From the NCBI GenBank assembly GCA_012516935.1, contig JAAYVZ010000272.1:1-40876 (forward strand): DNA of 40,876 nt. The letters run 5' to 3'. Of the stretch, positions 6,894-17,546 are shown piece after piece. Each line of letters opens with the position of its first letter. Position 1 is the first letter of the stretch. Source of the stretch: Holophagae bacterium (GTDB lineage: Bacteria > Acidobacteriota > Thermoanaerobaculia > Thermoanaerobaculales > Thermoanaerobaculaceae). The translations under genes and the position numbers were made by a program. The notes beneath the pieces were generated by a model that was given only the letters and a program-made list of their open reading frames with translations, had not been told where the DNA came from and ran no database searches.

Positions 6894-8210
6894 CTACTTC
6901 ACGGCCTCGCGCACCATCGCCTCGATGACGCCAGGCTCGATCTCTTCGAGCTCGTACGTGACCTGGGCGATCGGCTTGTTGATCGTGATCAGGCGGGTGA
7001 TGTCGATCGGTGTGCCCTCGATGACCACGTCGGCCGGGGTGGCGTTGATCGTGTCCTCGAGGTCCTTCACCTGCTGCCCGGAGTAGCCCATGGCCGGCAG
7101 GATCTGCCCGGAGTTGGGATACTTCTCGTAGGTCGCCTTGATCGTGCCGACAGCGTATGGCTTGCAGTCCACGATCTCGGCCACGCCAGCGTTCTTGGCG
7201 GCGAACCAACCGGCACCGTAGGTCATCCCACCGTGGGTGAGCGTCGGACCGTCCTCGATGACGATCGCCCGCTTGCCGGCGATCAGCTCTGGCCGGTCGA
7301 CCGTGATCGTCGAGGCGCAACGGATGATGCGGGCTTTGGGGTTGAGCTGGCGGCAGTTGGCCTCCACCTCCGCGACCTTGGCCGGATCCGCCGTCTGCAC
7401 CTTGTTGACGATCAGCAGGTCGGCGATCACCACGTTGGTCTCGCCCGGGTAGTAGTTGAGTTCGTGTCCGGCCCGGTGCGGATCGAGCAGGTTGATGTGT
7501 AGGTTCGGCTTGTAAAACGGCGTGTCGTTGTTGCCGCCGTCCCAGAGGATGACGTCAGCTTCCTTCTCGGCCTCACGCAGGATCATCTCGTAGTCGACGC
7601 CGGCATAGACGACGAAGCCGTTGTCGATGTGCGGCTCGTACTCCTCGCGCTCCTCGATCGTGCACTGGTGCTTGTCGAGATCGGCATAGGTCTCGAAGCG
7701 CTGGCAGGCCTGCTTCGCTAGGTCGCCGTACGGCATCGGGTGGCGCACCGCCACCACCTTCTTACCCATGGCCTTGAGGATGTGCGACACGTATCGCGTG
7801 GTCTGCGACTTGCCCACGCCCGTGCGCACCGCGGTGATGGCGATGACCGGCTTGGTGGACGGCAACATCGTCTTCTGCGCCGAGCAGATGCCGAACGCCG
7901 CACCCCAACCGATGACGTGGCTGCCTTTGTCCATGACGTACTGATGCGACACATCGGAGTAGGAGAACCACACCTCGTCGACCTCGAGCTCCTTGACGAG
8001 GCGCTCCAGCTCCTCCTCACCGAAGATGGGGATGCCGTTGGGGTACTGCGGCCCCGCGAGCACCGGCGGGTACAGCCGGCCCTCGATGTCCGGAATCTGC
8101 GTCGCCGTAAAGGCCACAACCTCGACGTTGGCGTCGTTCCGGAACAGGCAGTTGAAGTTGTGGAAGTCGCGGCCAGCGGCTCCCATGATGAGGACCCTAC
8201 GCTTCGCCAT
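6894..8210 (-). CDS. Cyclic 2,3-diphosphoglycerate synthase-like P-loop protein (predicted GTPase, COG2403 type)
   Basis: The 438-residue protein starts RRVLIMGAAGRDFHNFN, followed by a TATQIPDIEGRLYPP block. A P-loop is visible as RTGVGKSQTT at about 145-154, and downstream are VRHPMPYGDL, REEYEPHID, VILWDGGNND and DPHRAGHELNYYPGET. As I recall it, this family is annotated as cyclic 2,3-diphosphoglycerate synthetase or as a predicted GTPase. In methanogenic archaea the enzyme makes a thermoprotective solute from 2,3-diphosphoglycerate and ATP; the bacterial role is unsettled. The ATG at 8210 has GGAGGTG 4 nt upstream, and residues upstream of it are not conserved-looking. It follows guaA on the same strand after a 186-bp, repeat-containing gap. 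Confidence 0.82.
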   Translation of the reverse strand: MAKRRVLIMGAAGRDFHNFNCLFRNDANVEVVAFTATQIPDIEGRLYPPVLAGPQYPNGIPIFGEEELERLVKELEVDEVWFSYSDVSHQYVMDKGSHVIGWGAAFGICSAQKTMLPSTKPVIAITAVRTGVGKSQTTRYVSHILKAMGKKVVAVRHPMPYGDLAKQACQRFETYADLDKHQCTIEEREEYEPHIDNGFVVYAGVDYEMILREAEKEADVILWDGGNNDTPFYKPNLHINLLDPHRAGHELNYYPGETNVVIADLLIVNKVQTADPAKVAEVEANCRQLNPKARIIRCASTITVDRPELIAGKRAIVIEDGPTLTHGGMTYGAGWFAAKNAGVAEIVDCKPYAVGTIKATYEKYPNSGQILPAMGYSGQQVKDLEDTINATPADVVIEGTPIDITRLITINKPIAQVTYELEEIEPGVIEAMVREAVK

Positions 8211-8315
8211 GTGCACCTCCCAGAAAGGGCCGACGCGTTCCAGGCGCCGGGGCTCGGCTGGCGTCCGAGCCAATCCGCCGGGTTAGGCTGAACCGGCGGT
8301 ATTCTTGCGAGTCCA

Positions 8316-8384
8316 AAGCCGAGAGTCGAAAGGTCAGAAAGGTGTCAGGCCAGAGCTCGGCTTCTCGCTCTCGACTCTCGACTC
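8316..8384. repeat. Intergenic inverted/heptamer repeat element between guaA and the CpgS-like gene
   Basis: AAGCCGAG (8316-8323) and CTCGGCTT (8356-8363) form a perfect 8-bp inverted repeat. It contains CGAGAGTCGAAAG (8320-8332), which recurs exactly at 29900-29912. The right side ends in two and a half tandem copies of the heptamer CTCTCGA (8368-8384). The element could fold in the guaA transcript, but its heptamer structure and recurrence point to a dispersed intergenic repeat. Confidence 0.6.
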
Positions 8385-8396
8385 CCAACCGTCGTC

Positions 8397-9929
8397 CTAC
8401 TCCCACTCGATCGTCCCCGGGGGTTTGGACGTCACGTCGTACACCACCCGGTTGATCCCCCGTACCTCGTTGACGATCCGGCGGGCCACCCGGTCCAGCA
8501 CCTCGGAGGGAAACCGGAACCAGTCCGCCGTCATGAAGTCCTCGGTCGTGACCGCCCGCAGTGCCGCTACGTTCTCGTATGTCCGCTGGTCGCCCATGAC
8601 ACCGACGCTACGCACCGGCAGCAGCACCGTGAGCGCTTGCGCGATGGCGCGATACAGCCCGGCCTCGCGGATCTCGTCCATGAAGATGGCGTCGGCGCGC
8701 TGCAGCAGCGCCACGCGTTCCGGCGTCACCTCGCCGAGGATGCGCACCGCCAGCCCCGGCCCCGGAAATGGGTGCCGCCACACGAGCTCGTCCGGCAGCC
8801 CCAGCTCGACCCCCAAACGGCGCACCTCGTCCTTGAACAGGTCACGCAGCGGCTCCACCAGACCGAGCCCCAGCCGCTGGGGTAACCCACCGACGTTGTG
8901 ATGGGTCTTGATCGTCGCCGACGGCCCACGCACCGAGATGGACTCGATGACGTCGGGGTAGAGGGTGCCCTGCGCGAGAAATCGGGCGTCCGGATAGCGC
9001 CGCGCTTGCTCCTCGAACACGGCGATGAACTCGTGCCCGATCCGCCGCCGCTTCTCTTCGGGGTCTTCGATGCCGGCGAGACGGGAGAAGAACCTCTCGG
9101 CTGCGTTGATACGGTCGATCGGCAGCCCGTAGGCGGCAAACCGCCGCTCCACTTCATCGCCCTCGTCCAGCCGCAGCAAGCCGGTGTCGACGAAGATCGG
9201 CACCGTATTCGCGCCCACCGCCGCGCGGCACAGCAGCGTCGTGACCGAGGAATCCACGCCGCCCGACAGCCCGACGATGATCCGGCCATCGCCGGCCTGC
9301 TCGCGAATACGAGCGACCGCGTCGTGGCGGATCGAGGCTGCTGTCCAGTCGCGCTTCGCCTGGCAGATGTCCAGGAAGTTGTCGAGGATCCTCCGCCCGT
9401 GATCGGTGTGGCGCACCTCGGGGTGGAACTGGATACCGTACAGCCGTCGCGCCGGATCGGCGATCGCAGCGAACGGGGTGCCCGAGGTACAGCCCACCGC
9501 CACGAAGCCACCGGGCAGACGTGTCACCCTGTCGCCGTGCGACATCCAGACCTTCTGGTGCTCCGTCGTGCCGGCGAACAGCGGGCAGTCGAGCTGAGCC
9601 AGCAGCTCGGCGGCGCCGTACTCGTGGTTACCTGCCGCTGCCACCTGCCCACCGAGCTCCAGCACCATCGTTTGCAGCCCGTAGCACACCCCGAGCACCG
9701 GCACGCCCTGCTGGAACACCGCCGCGTCGGGACGGATCGCACCCTCCGCATAGACCGAGGCCGGGCCGCCGGAGAGCACGATCCCAACCGGTGCCAGGCG
9801 CGTGATCTCGGCTGCCGGCAAGTCACCGCGCCGGATCTCCGAGAAAACCCCCACCTCGCGCACCCGGCGGGCAATGAGCTGGGTGTACTGCGAGCCGAAG
9901 TCGAGGATCAGCAGGGTCTCGTGGATCAT
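8397..9929 (-). CDS. guaA: GMP synthase (glutamine-hydrolysing)
   Basis: GuaA converts XMP, glutamine and ATP to GMP. The 510-residue protein has an N-terminal class I glutamine amidotransferase domain with the triad Cys82 (GVCYGLQ), His169 and Glu171 (FHPEVRH), followed by an ATP-pyrophosphatase domain with the P-loop SGGVDSS at 222-228. The C-terminal dimerisation domain ends in the characteristic KPPGTIEWE. Length is normal for the family. The start ATG at 9929 gives the standard MIHETLLILDFGSQYTQ; the longer open frame upstream has no family resemblance. The CpgS-like gene follows on the same strand. Confidence 0.97.
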   Translation of the reverse strand: MIHETLLILDFGSQYTQLIARRVREVGVFSEIRRGDLPAAEITRLAPVGIVLSGGPASVYAEGAIRPDAAVFQQGVPVLGVCYGLQTMVLELGGQVAAAGNHEYGAAELLAQLDCPLFAGTTEHQKVWMSHGDRVTRLPGGFVAVGCTSGTPFAAIADPARRLYGIQFHPEVRHTDHGRRILDNFLDICQAKRDWTAASIRHDAVARIREQAGDGRIIVGLSGGVDSSVTTLLCRAAVGANTVPIFVDTGLLRLDEGDEVERRFAAYGLPIDRINAAERFFSRLAGIEDPEEKRRRIGHEFIAVFEEQARRYPDARFLAQGTLYPDVIESISVRGPSATIKTHHNVGGLPQRLGLGLVEPLRDLFKDEVRRLGVELGLPDELVWRHPFPGPGLAVRILGEVTPERVALLQRADAIFMDEIREAGLYRAIAQALTVLLPVRSVGVMGDQRTYENVAALRAVTTEDFMTADWFRFPSEVLDRVARRIVNEVRGINRVVYDVTSKPPGTIEWE

Positions 9930-10244
9930 CGTGCGACCCGCGCATGCAGGCCGGCGAATTCTAGCATTGCCGGGGAACCACGTGGAGGCGGGTGGGACCG
10001 AGGGAGCTCCCAGCCCTCCCGAGAGGTCGGCGACCGAACAATCGTCCGGCCCAGGCGGGGCGCTCGTTGTCCTGAGCCTGGACCTGTCCGGCCGCGTCGG
10101 CGAGCCACAGCTCATTCGTCGGCCCCGTTCGCCGGTGCCCGCTCCCCCATCCCGCGTGGTTGTCTTGCACTCGCTCGGCCTCCGACCGGCCGGGGGCCGG
10201 AGCACGCTTCCGACTCTCACCGCCCGAGCGGGCTGGCGCCGCGG
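9930..10244. other. Intergenic region between guaA and trmB, nothing identified
   Basis: These 315 bp separate the trmB stop at 10245 from the guaA start at 9929 on the minus strand. Open frames through it lack family signatures. No convincing purine riboswitch, T-tract terminator or tRNA was seen. A few short GC-rich inverted repeats (around 10178-10204) are what this composition would give by chance. The guaA promoter should lie here. Confidence 0.5.
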
Positions 10245-10856
10245 TCAGAGCTTGCGGTACGCGAACCGGTGGAGCGGGCGCTCCTCGCGGAGGTACTTGA
10301 TCTCGAACGAGGTGGCCGGCAGGTCCATGAACGCCGCCTCGAGCGCCACCGGCTCGAGGCTCGGCCACCCGCTCAGGAGCGGCCCGATGACGGCGGCGTA
10401 GTCGGCGTGGTCGGTCTTGACGCGCAGCAGCCCGCCGGACACCAGCAGCTCGACGAGCCGGGCGAGGTTCTCGGTGCGGAAAAACCGCCGCTTGTGGTGG
10501 CGCTTTTTCGGCCACGGGTCGGGGAAGTAGACGTGAAACGCCGCCACCGAGGCCGGCCCGAGGCAGCGGAACAGCAGATCCTCGGCCGTGGTCACCGCCA
10601 CCCGCGCGTTGGCCAACCCCGCCCGCAGCATGCGCGTGGCGGTCAGCTCGGCGTACTTGCGGGCCCGCTCGACAGCCAACAGGCCGATCTCCGGATGCGC
10701 CGCCGCCCACTCGAGAAGGAACCGCCCCTTGCCGCTGCCGAGCTCAACCTCGAGCGGGCAGTCGCGGCCGAACAGCGCCCGCGCGGACAGCGGCAGCCCC
10801 ACGGCGGTGAGGTCCACGAGCCCCGCCGCGCCGGTCGCGTCGAGCGACGCCCTCAC
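10245..10856 (-). CDS. trmB: tRNA (guanine-N7-)-methyltransferase
   Basis: TrmB methylates G46 of tRNA with S-adenosylmethionine. The 203-residue protein shows the SAM-binding motif ELGSGKGRFLLEWA near residues 38-51, the TrmB signature YFPDPWPKKRHHKRRF at about 110-125, and TSFEIKYL near the C-terminus, a variant of the usual TxYE/RK motif. Length is typical. The ATG overlaps the pfkA stop by 4 nt (ATGA), so it is the last gene of the dCMP deaminase-pfkA-trmB operon and translationally coupled. Confidence 0.95.
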   Translation of the reverse strand: MRASLDATGAAGLVDLTAVGLPLSARALFGRDCPLEVELGSGKGRFLLEWAAAHPEIGLLAVERARKYAELTATRMLRAGLANARVAVTTAEDLLFRCLGPASVAAFHVYFPDPWPKKRHHKRRFFRTENLARLVELLVSGGLLRVKTDHADYAAVIGPLLSGWPSLEPVALEAAFMDLPATSFEIKYLREERPLHRFAYRKL

Positions 10857-11980
10857 CCTTCGGATTCCTCGACGGCTTCCGGGTCCTCATCCCCGAAGAC
10901 GGTACCCACGGCGCGCGCGGCGGCCACCATCTGGCACCCCGGATCGACGAGCTTGAGCTTGCCGATAGCGTCCACCAACGGCACCGCCACGATCTGGTCG
11001 GCGCGCAGCGCAACCATCTGGCCGAACTGCCCGGTCGCCGCCAGTCGCGCCGCTTCGACGCCGCAGCGGCTGGCGAGGATGCGGTCGACCGGCACCGGTG
11101 AGCCGCCGCGCTGGATGTGACCGAGGATCGTCGAGCGCACCTCGTAACCGCCCAGCTCCTCGATCTGCCGCGCCACCGCCGCCGAGATTCCACCGAGGCG
11201 CTTCCACCCGGTGAGTGCATCCTCGCTCGCGAACACCTGGTCGCCACCGGCTGGGGCTGCACCTTCCGCCACCACGACCAGGGAGAACGGTCGGCCCCGC
11301 CGCTCGCGGGCGCGGAACTTGGCGAGAATCGGCTCGATCCGGAACGGGATTTCTCTGATGAGGATCACGTCGGCGCCACCGGCCATCCCGGCGTGCAAGG
11401 CAATCCACCCGGCCTCGCGCCCCATCACCTCGAGCAGCATCACGCGGTGGTGGCTCTCGGCCGTGGTGTGCAGGCGGTCCAGGGCATTGGTCGCCACCTC
11501 GAGCGCGGTCGCGAATCCGAACGTGTACTCCGTGGCTGAAAGGTCGTTGTCGATGGTCTTGGGCACGCCCACGACCGGGATGCCGAGCTCCCGCTGCATC
11601 CGCTCGGAGCAGGCCAACGTGCCGTCGCCGCCGATCGCGATGAGACAGTCGAGCCCCAGCTTTTCGAAGTTCTTCTTGACCGCCGGCGAAGCGTCGATCA
11701 TCTCCTCCGCACCGTCCGGGCGCACGTACGGGTAGCGAAACGGGTTGGCCCGGTTGGAGGTGCCGAGGATCGTGCCGCCGCGAACCAGTAGGCCCGATGT
11801 GTCGTCGAGAGTCAGCTCCCGCGCCCGCAGCTCCACGAGCCCGGCATAGCCGCCGGTGATCCCAATCACGGTGATGTGGTGGATGTACTTGCACGCCTTG
11901 ACCACGGCCCGGATCACCGCGTTGAGCCCCGGGGCGTCGCCGCCCCCCGTCAGCACACCGATGCGTCGGACGCCACTCAT
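10853..11980 (-). CDS. pfkA: 6-phosphofructokinase with Gly/Lys substrate motif
   Basis: The 375-residue enzyme phosphorylates fructose 6-phosphate. Visible are TGGGDAPGLNAVIR at the nucleotide site, GGDGT at 117-121, PKTIDNDL at 140-147 with the catalytic Asp144, MLLEVMGREAGWIALHAG, and LGHIQRGGSP. In this superfamily Gly in GGDG favours ATP while Asp there marks pyrophosphate enzymes, and Lys in PKTIDND is typical of the pyrophosphate and plant/trypanosome-type ATP branches. The combination here (Gly120, Lys141) suggests an ATP-dependent enzyme of the latter type. The protein is longer than E. coli PfkA, mostly in a C-terminal tail. It overlaps both neighbours by 4 nt. Confidence 0.93.
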   Translation of the reverse strand: MSGVRRIGVLTGGGDAPGLNAVIRAVVKACKYIHHITVIGITGGYAGLVELRARELTLDDTSGLLVRGGTILGTSNRANPFRYPYVRPDGAEEMIDASPAVKKNFEKLGLDCLIAIGGDGTLACSERMQRELGIPVVGVPKTIDNDLSATEYTFGFATALEVATNALDRLHTTAESHHRVMLLEVMGREAGWIALHAGMAGGADVILIREIPFRIEPILAKFRARERRGRPFSLVVVAEGAAPAGGDQVFASEDALTGWKRLGGISAAVARQIEELGGYEVRSTILGHIQRGGSPVPVDRILASRCGVEAARLAATGQFGQMVALRADQIVAVPLVDAIGKLKLVDPGCQMVAAARAVGTVFGDEDPEAVEESEG

Positions 11981-12411
11981 GACTCCTCCTGTAGCCCCAG
12001 ATGCACGAGCTCGATCCCGGCGGCGCGTGCGAACTCGAGGATCCGCTCGTCGCGGTAAAACTCACCGTACAGCACCTTGACGATGCCGGCATTGGCGATG
12101 AGCTTGAAGCATTCCCAGCACGGCGAAGCCGTAACCACCATCTCCGAACGCTCGATGCGAACGCCGTGGCGAGCGGCTTGGAGGATCGCGTTGGCCTCGG
12201 CGTGCACCGTGCGCACGCAATGCCCGTTATCCATCAGGCACCCGACGTCGGTGCAGTGGGGCAGACCCCGCAGCGAGCCGTTGTAGCCGGTGGCGAGCAC
12301 CGCCTTGTCGCGCACGATCACTGCACCCACATGCTTGCGCGGACAGGTCGAGCGCGTCGCTGCCTGCACCGCGAGGTTCATGAAGTAGCGGTCCCAAGAC
12401 ACTCGCGACAT
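11977..12411 (-). CDS. dCMP deaminase / ComEB-like cytidine deaminase family protein
   Basis: The 144-residue protein has the zinc deaminase motifs HAEAN (His70, Glu72) and PCWEC (Cys98, Cys101). CPRKHVGAVIVRDKAVLATGYNGSLRGLPHC precedes them, with the insertion and extra Cys/His residues typical of dCMP deaminases. It likely converts dCMP to dUMP, which feeds the flavin-dependent thymidylate synthase encoded at 18.7-19.6 kb. The ATG at 12411 fits the family start; an in-frame GTG at 12426 is an alternative, and neither has a good ribosome site. It is first in the operon with pfkA and trmB, overlapping pfkA by 4 nt. Confidence 0.92.
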   Translation of the reverse strand: MSRVSWDRYFMNLAVQAATRSTCPRKHVGAVIVRDKAVLATGYNGSLRGLPHCTDVGCLMDNGHCVRTVHAEANAILQAARHGVRIERSEMVVTASPCWECFKLIANAGIVKVLYGEFYRDERILEFARAAGIELVHLGLQEES

Positions 12412-12463
12412 GGGGGTAGTGTACACGCCGGGCCTCGATCGTCTCGCCTGCTCCGCCGCGGTT

Positions 12464-12491
12464 TGAGTCCGTCCGCGGCTTGCGCTACGCT
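12464..12491 (+). promoter_or_regulatory. Possible sigma-70-type promoter for the cyclic-nucleotide-binding gene
   Basis: TTGAGT (12464-12469) and TACGCT (12486-12491) are separated by 16 bp, and the ATG at 12519 follows 27 bp later. The match to consensus is moderate, and in GC-rich genomes such matches are weak evidence. It sits in the divergent gap between the dCMP deaminase gene and this gene. Confidence 0.3.
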
Positions 12492-12518
12492 GCTCACGGT
12501 AACGAACCGGATCGTCGC

Positions 12519-13520
12519 ATGGCTCGCCTCAACCCTCCTTCGCAGGCGCCGACTCCCACAGCCTATGCTGATCTACGGATGTTCCGCATTTTCCAGCACT
12601 TCTCCGACACCTTGCTGCGTCGGTTGGCGGCTATCGCCCAGGAGCTTGCGGTCCCCCAGGGCAAGTCGTTGTTCACCGAGGGCGATGGGGGCGAGGATTT
12701 CTTCGTCATCATCGGCGGCTCCGTGGAAGGAGGGCGGGTCACGCCGGTGGGCCGACAGCTCGTAGTCCGGCTCCGGGTCGGACAGATGTTCGGCGACGAG
12801 TCGTACCTGGATGCGAAGCCGCGCCCGATGACGATCACAGCCACTCAGGATTCGGTCGTCCTGCGCTTCGACTCCTACCAAGTACGGGCGCTCGTCGAGC
12901 GCGATCTCGAGCTCAACGTTGCGCTGCTGCGAGCGTTCTGGCACTCGTTGGCGACCAAGATCCGTCAGGCCAACCAGTTCATGGCGGAGGTGTTCACCAA
13001 GCGCGACACCATCAGCTACGCGGGCTGCCCGGCCGAGGGCGAGGATGTCGATCTCGGCCCTGGCAAGAAGCTCGAGCTCTTCAAGGAGCGCGGGCTGTCC
13101 GCCGCTGAGCTACGGCTGCTGGCGATGACCCTCACGGCACGCCGCTACCCACCCGACGCCTTCGTCTTCGTCGAGGGCGACAAGGGCGACTGCCTGTACA
13201 TCGTTGTCGACGGGCGGGTGCGCATCTCGCGTCGCCTCCCCGAGCTGGGCGAGGAAACCCTGGCGGTGCTCGATCGCGGCGAGGTGTTCGGTGAGATGGC
13301 GCTGGTCGACGACCAGCCACGCAGCGCCGATGCCCGCGCCCACCTCGACGCTTGCACGGTACTGACGCTCACCCAGGCCGACCTCGAGGACATCCTCAGC
13401 CTGCCGCCGACCGCCGCCGCGCAGTTCCTGCGCCTGCTCGACTGCATCCTCTGCCGACGCCTGCGTAACATGGTGGACCTACTGGTCTCCTGGCGCATGA
13501 TGGCCGGCTTCGGCTCGTGA
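12519..13520 (+). CDS. Tandem cyclic-nucleotide-binding (CNB) domain protein without DNA-binding domain
   Basis: Two cNMP-binding domains make up almost all of the 333 residues (about 22-140 and 190-310). The second has an intact phosphate-binding cassette, FGEMALVDDQPRSA at 257-270 with Glu259 and Arg268; the first has a looser version, FGDESYLDAKPRPM at 91-104. There is no helix-turn-helix, kinase or channel segment; the C-terminus is helical and ends GFGS. It may act as a cAMP/cGMP-responsive adaptor, and its partner is unknown. The ATG at 12519 is chosen over an in-frame TTG at 12480. It lies upstream of nifJ on the same strand but 422 bp away. Confidence 0.85.
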   Translation: MARLNPPSQAPTPTAYADLRMFRIFQHFSDTLLRRLAAIAQELAVPQGKSLFTEGDGGEDFFVIIGGSVEGGRVTPVGRQLVVRLRVGQMFGDESYLDAKPRPMTITATQDSVVLRFDSYQVRALVERDLELNVALLRAFWHSLATKIRQANQFMAEVFTKRDTISYAGCPAEGEDVDLGPGKKLELFKERGLSAAELRLLAMTLTARRYPPDAFVFVEGDKGDCLYIVVDGRVRISRRLPELGEETLAVLDRGEVFGEMALVDDQPRSADARAHLDACTVLTLTQADLEDILSLPPTAAAQFLRLLDCILCRRLRNMVDLLVSWRMMAGFGS

Positions 13521-13809
13521 TCCCCATCCTCCCCGCCAAGGCATGGCGAGAAGCCGCACGGCAAGCACGAGCTGAACCTGGCCGTTTTGGTGATCAGCCA
13601 ACCGCAGGCAGCAGACGGAGGCGCTCCGGCTCCTTGGCGCACCGCTTTTCGACCACCGGTCCGACTGGAGCCGCGCCCCTCGCCTCAGGCGTGGCCTGCG
13701 CACCACCCACTCCTGGCGATAGAGCCGACCTCACCGAAGACGGCGGCCCAGACCTCGGAGTGCGCATCGCCGCTTCTGTTGCACTCGATCCTCAGGGGTG
13801 CAACGGGCC
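13521..13809. other. Intergenic region upstream of the nifJ promoter, nothing identified
   Basis: This is the 5' part of the 422-bp gap between the CNB gene and nifJ. Short open frames on both strands lack ribosome sites and any recognisable motif, and no terminator with a T-tract is apparent after the CNB gene. The promoter and operator of nifJ follow directly downstream. Confidence 0.5.
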
Positions 13810-13838
13810 TTGCCAAGCCCGCGCCGCACGCCTAGACT
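13810..13838 (+). promoter_or_regulatory. Predicted sigma-70 promoter of nifJ
   Basis: TTGCCA (13810-13815) and TAGACT (13833-13838) are separated by exactly 17 bp, each matching consensus at most positions. The predicted transcription start is near 13845, leaving a leader of about 100 nt before the nifJ ATG at 13943. An operator-like inverted repeat begins right at the predicted start. Confidence 0.5.
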
Positions 13839-13844
13839 GCGCGC

Positions 13845-13881
13845 TGTGAAATGGTTCACGTGTCAGGTGATGAACCATTTC
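13845..13881. promoter_or_regulatory. Nested operator: Rex/CRP-like half-sites within an 11-bp-arm inverted repeat
   Basis: TGTGAA, four bases and TTCACG (13845-13860) match the Rex operator core (TGTGAA-N4-TTCACA) with one mismatch, and equally the CRP consensus (TGTGA-N6-TCACA). The inner part, GAAATGGTTCA (13848-13858), recurs inverted as TGAACCATTTC (13871-13881), giving perfect 11-bp arms around a 12-nt loop. The site lies at the predicted transcription start of nifJ, a position that suits repression. Which protein binds is inferred; the repeat could also act as an RNA hairpin in the leader. Confidence 0.6.
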
Positions 13882-13942
13882 TGGCACTGACCTCCAGCCA
13901 CATCTGGAAGTGCAGCGCAGGCAAGAGAAAGGGAGGAAAGCC

Positions 13943-17533
<3,591 letters not shown>

Positions 17534-17546
17534 GAAGGGGGACGAC

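Noticed and set aside
8898-11120. A 740-codon plus-strand open frame over guaA, trmB and pfkA
   Set aside because: It is a GC-bias shadow crossing three well-defined minus-strand genes and the gap between them.
13479-13849. Small open frames in the gap before nifJ
   Set aside because: They overlap each other on both strands, are low-complexity and have no ribosome sites. Regulatory sequence explains the 3' part of the gap better.
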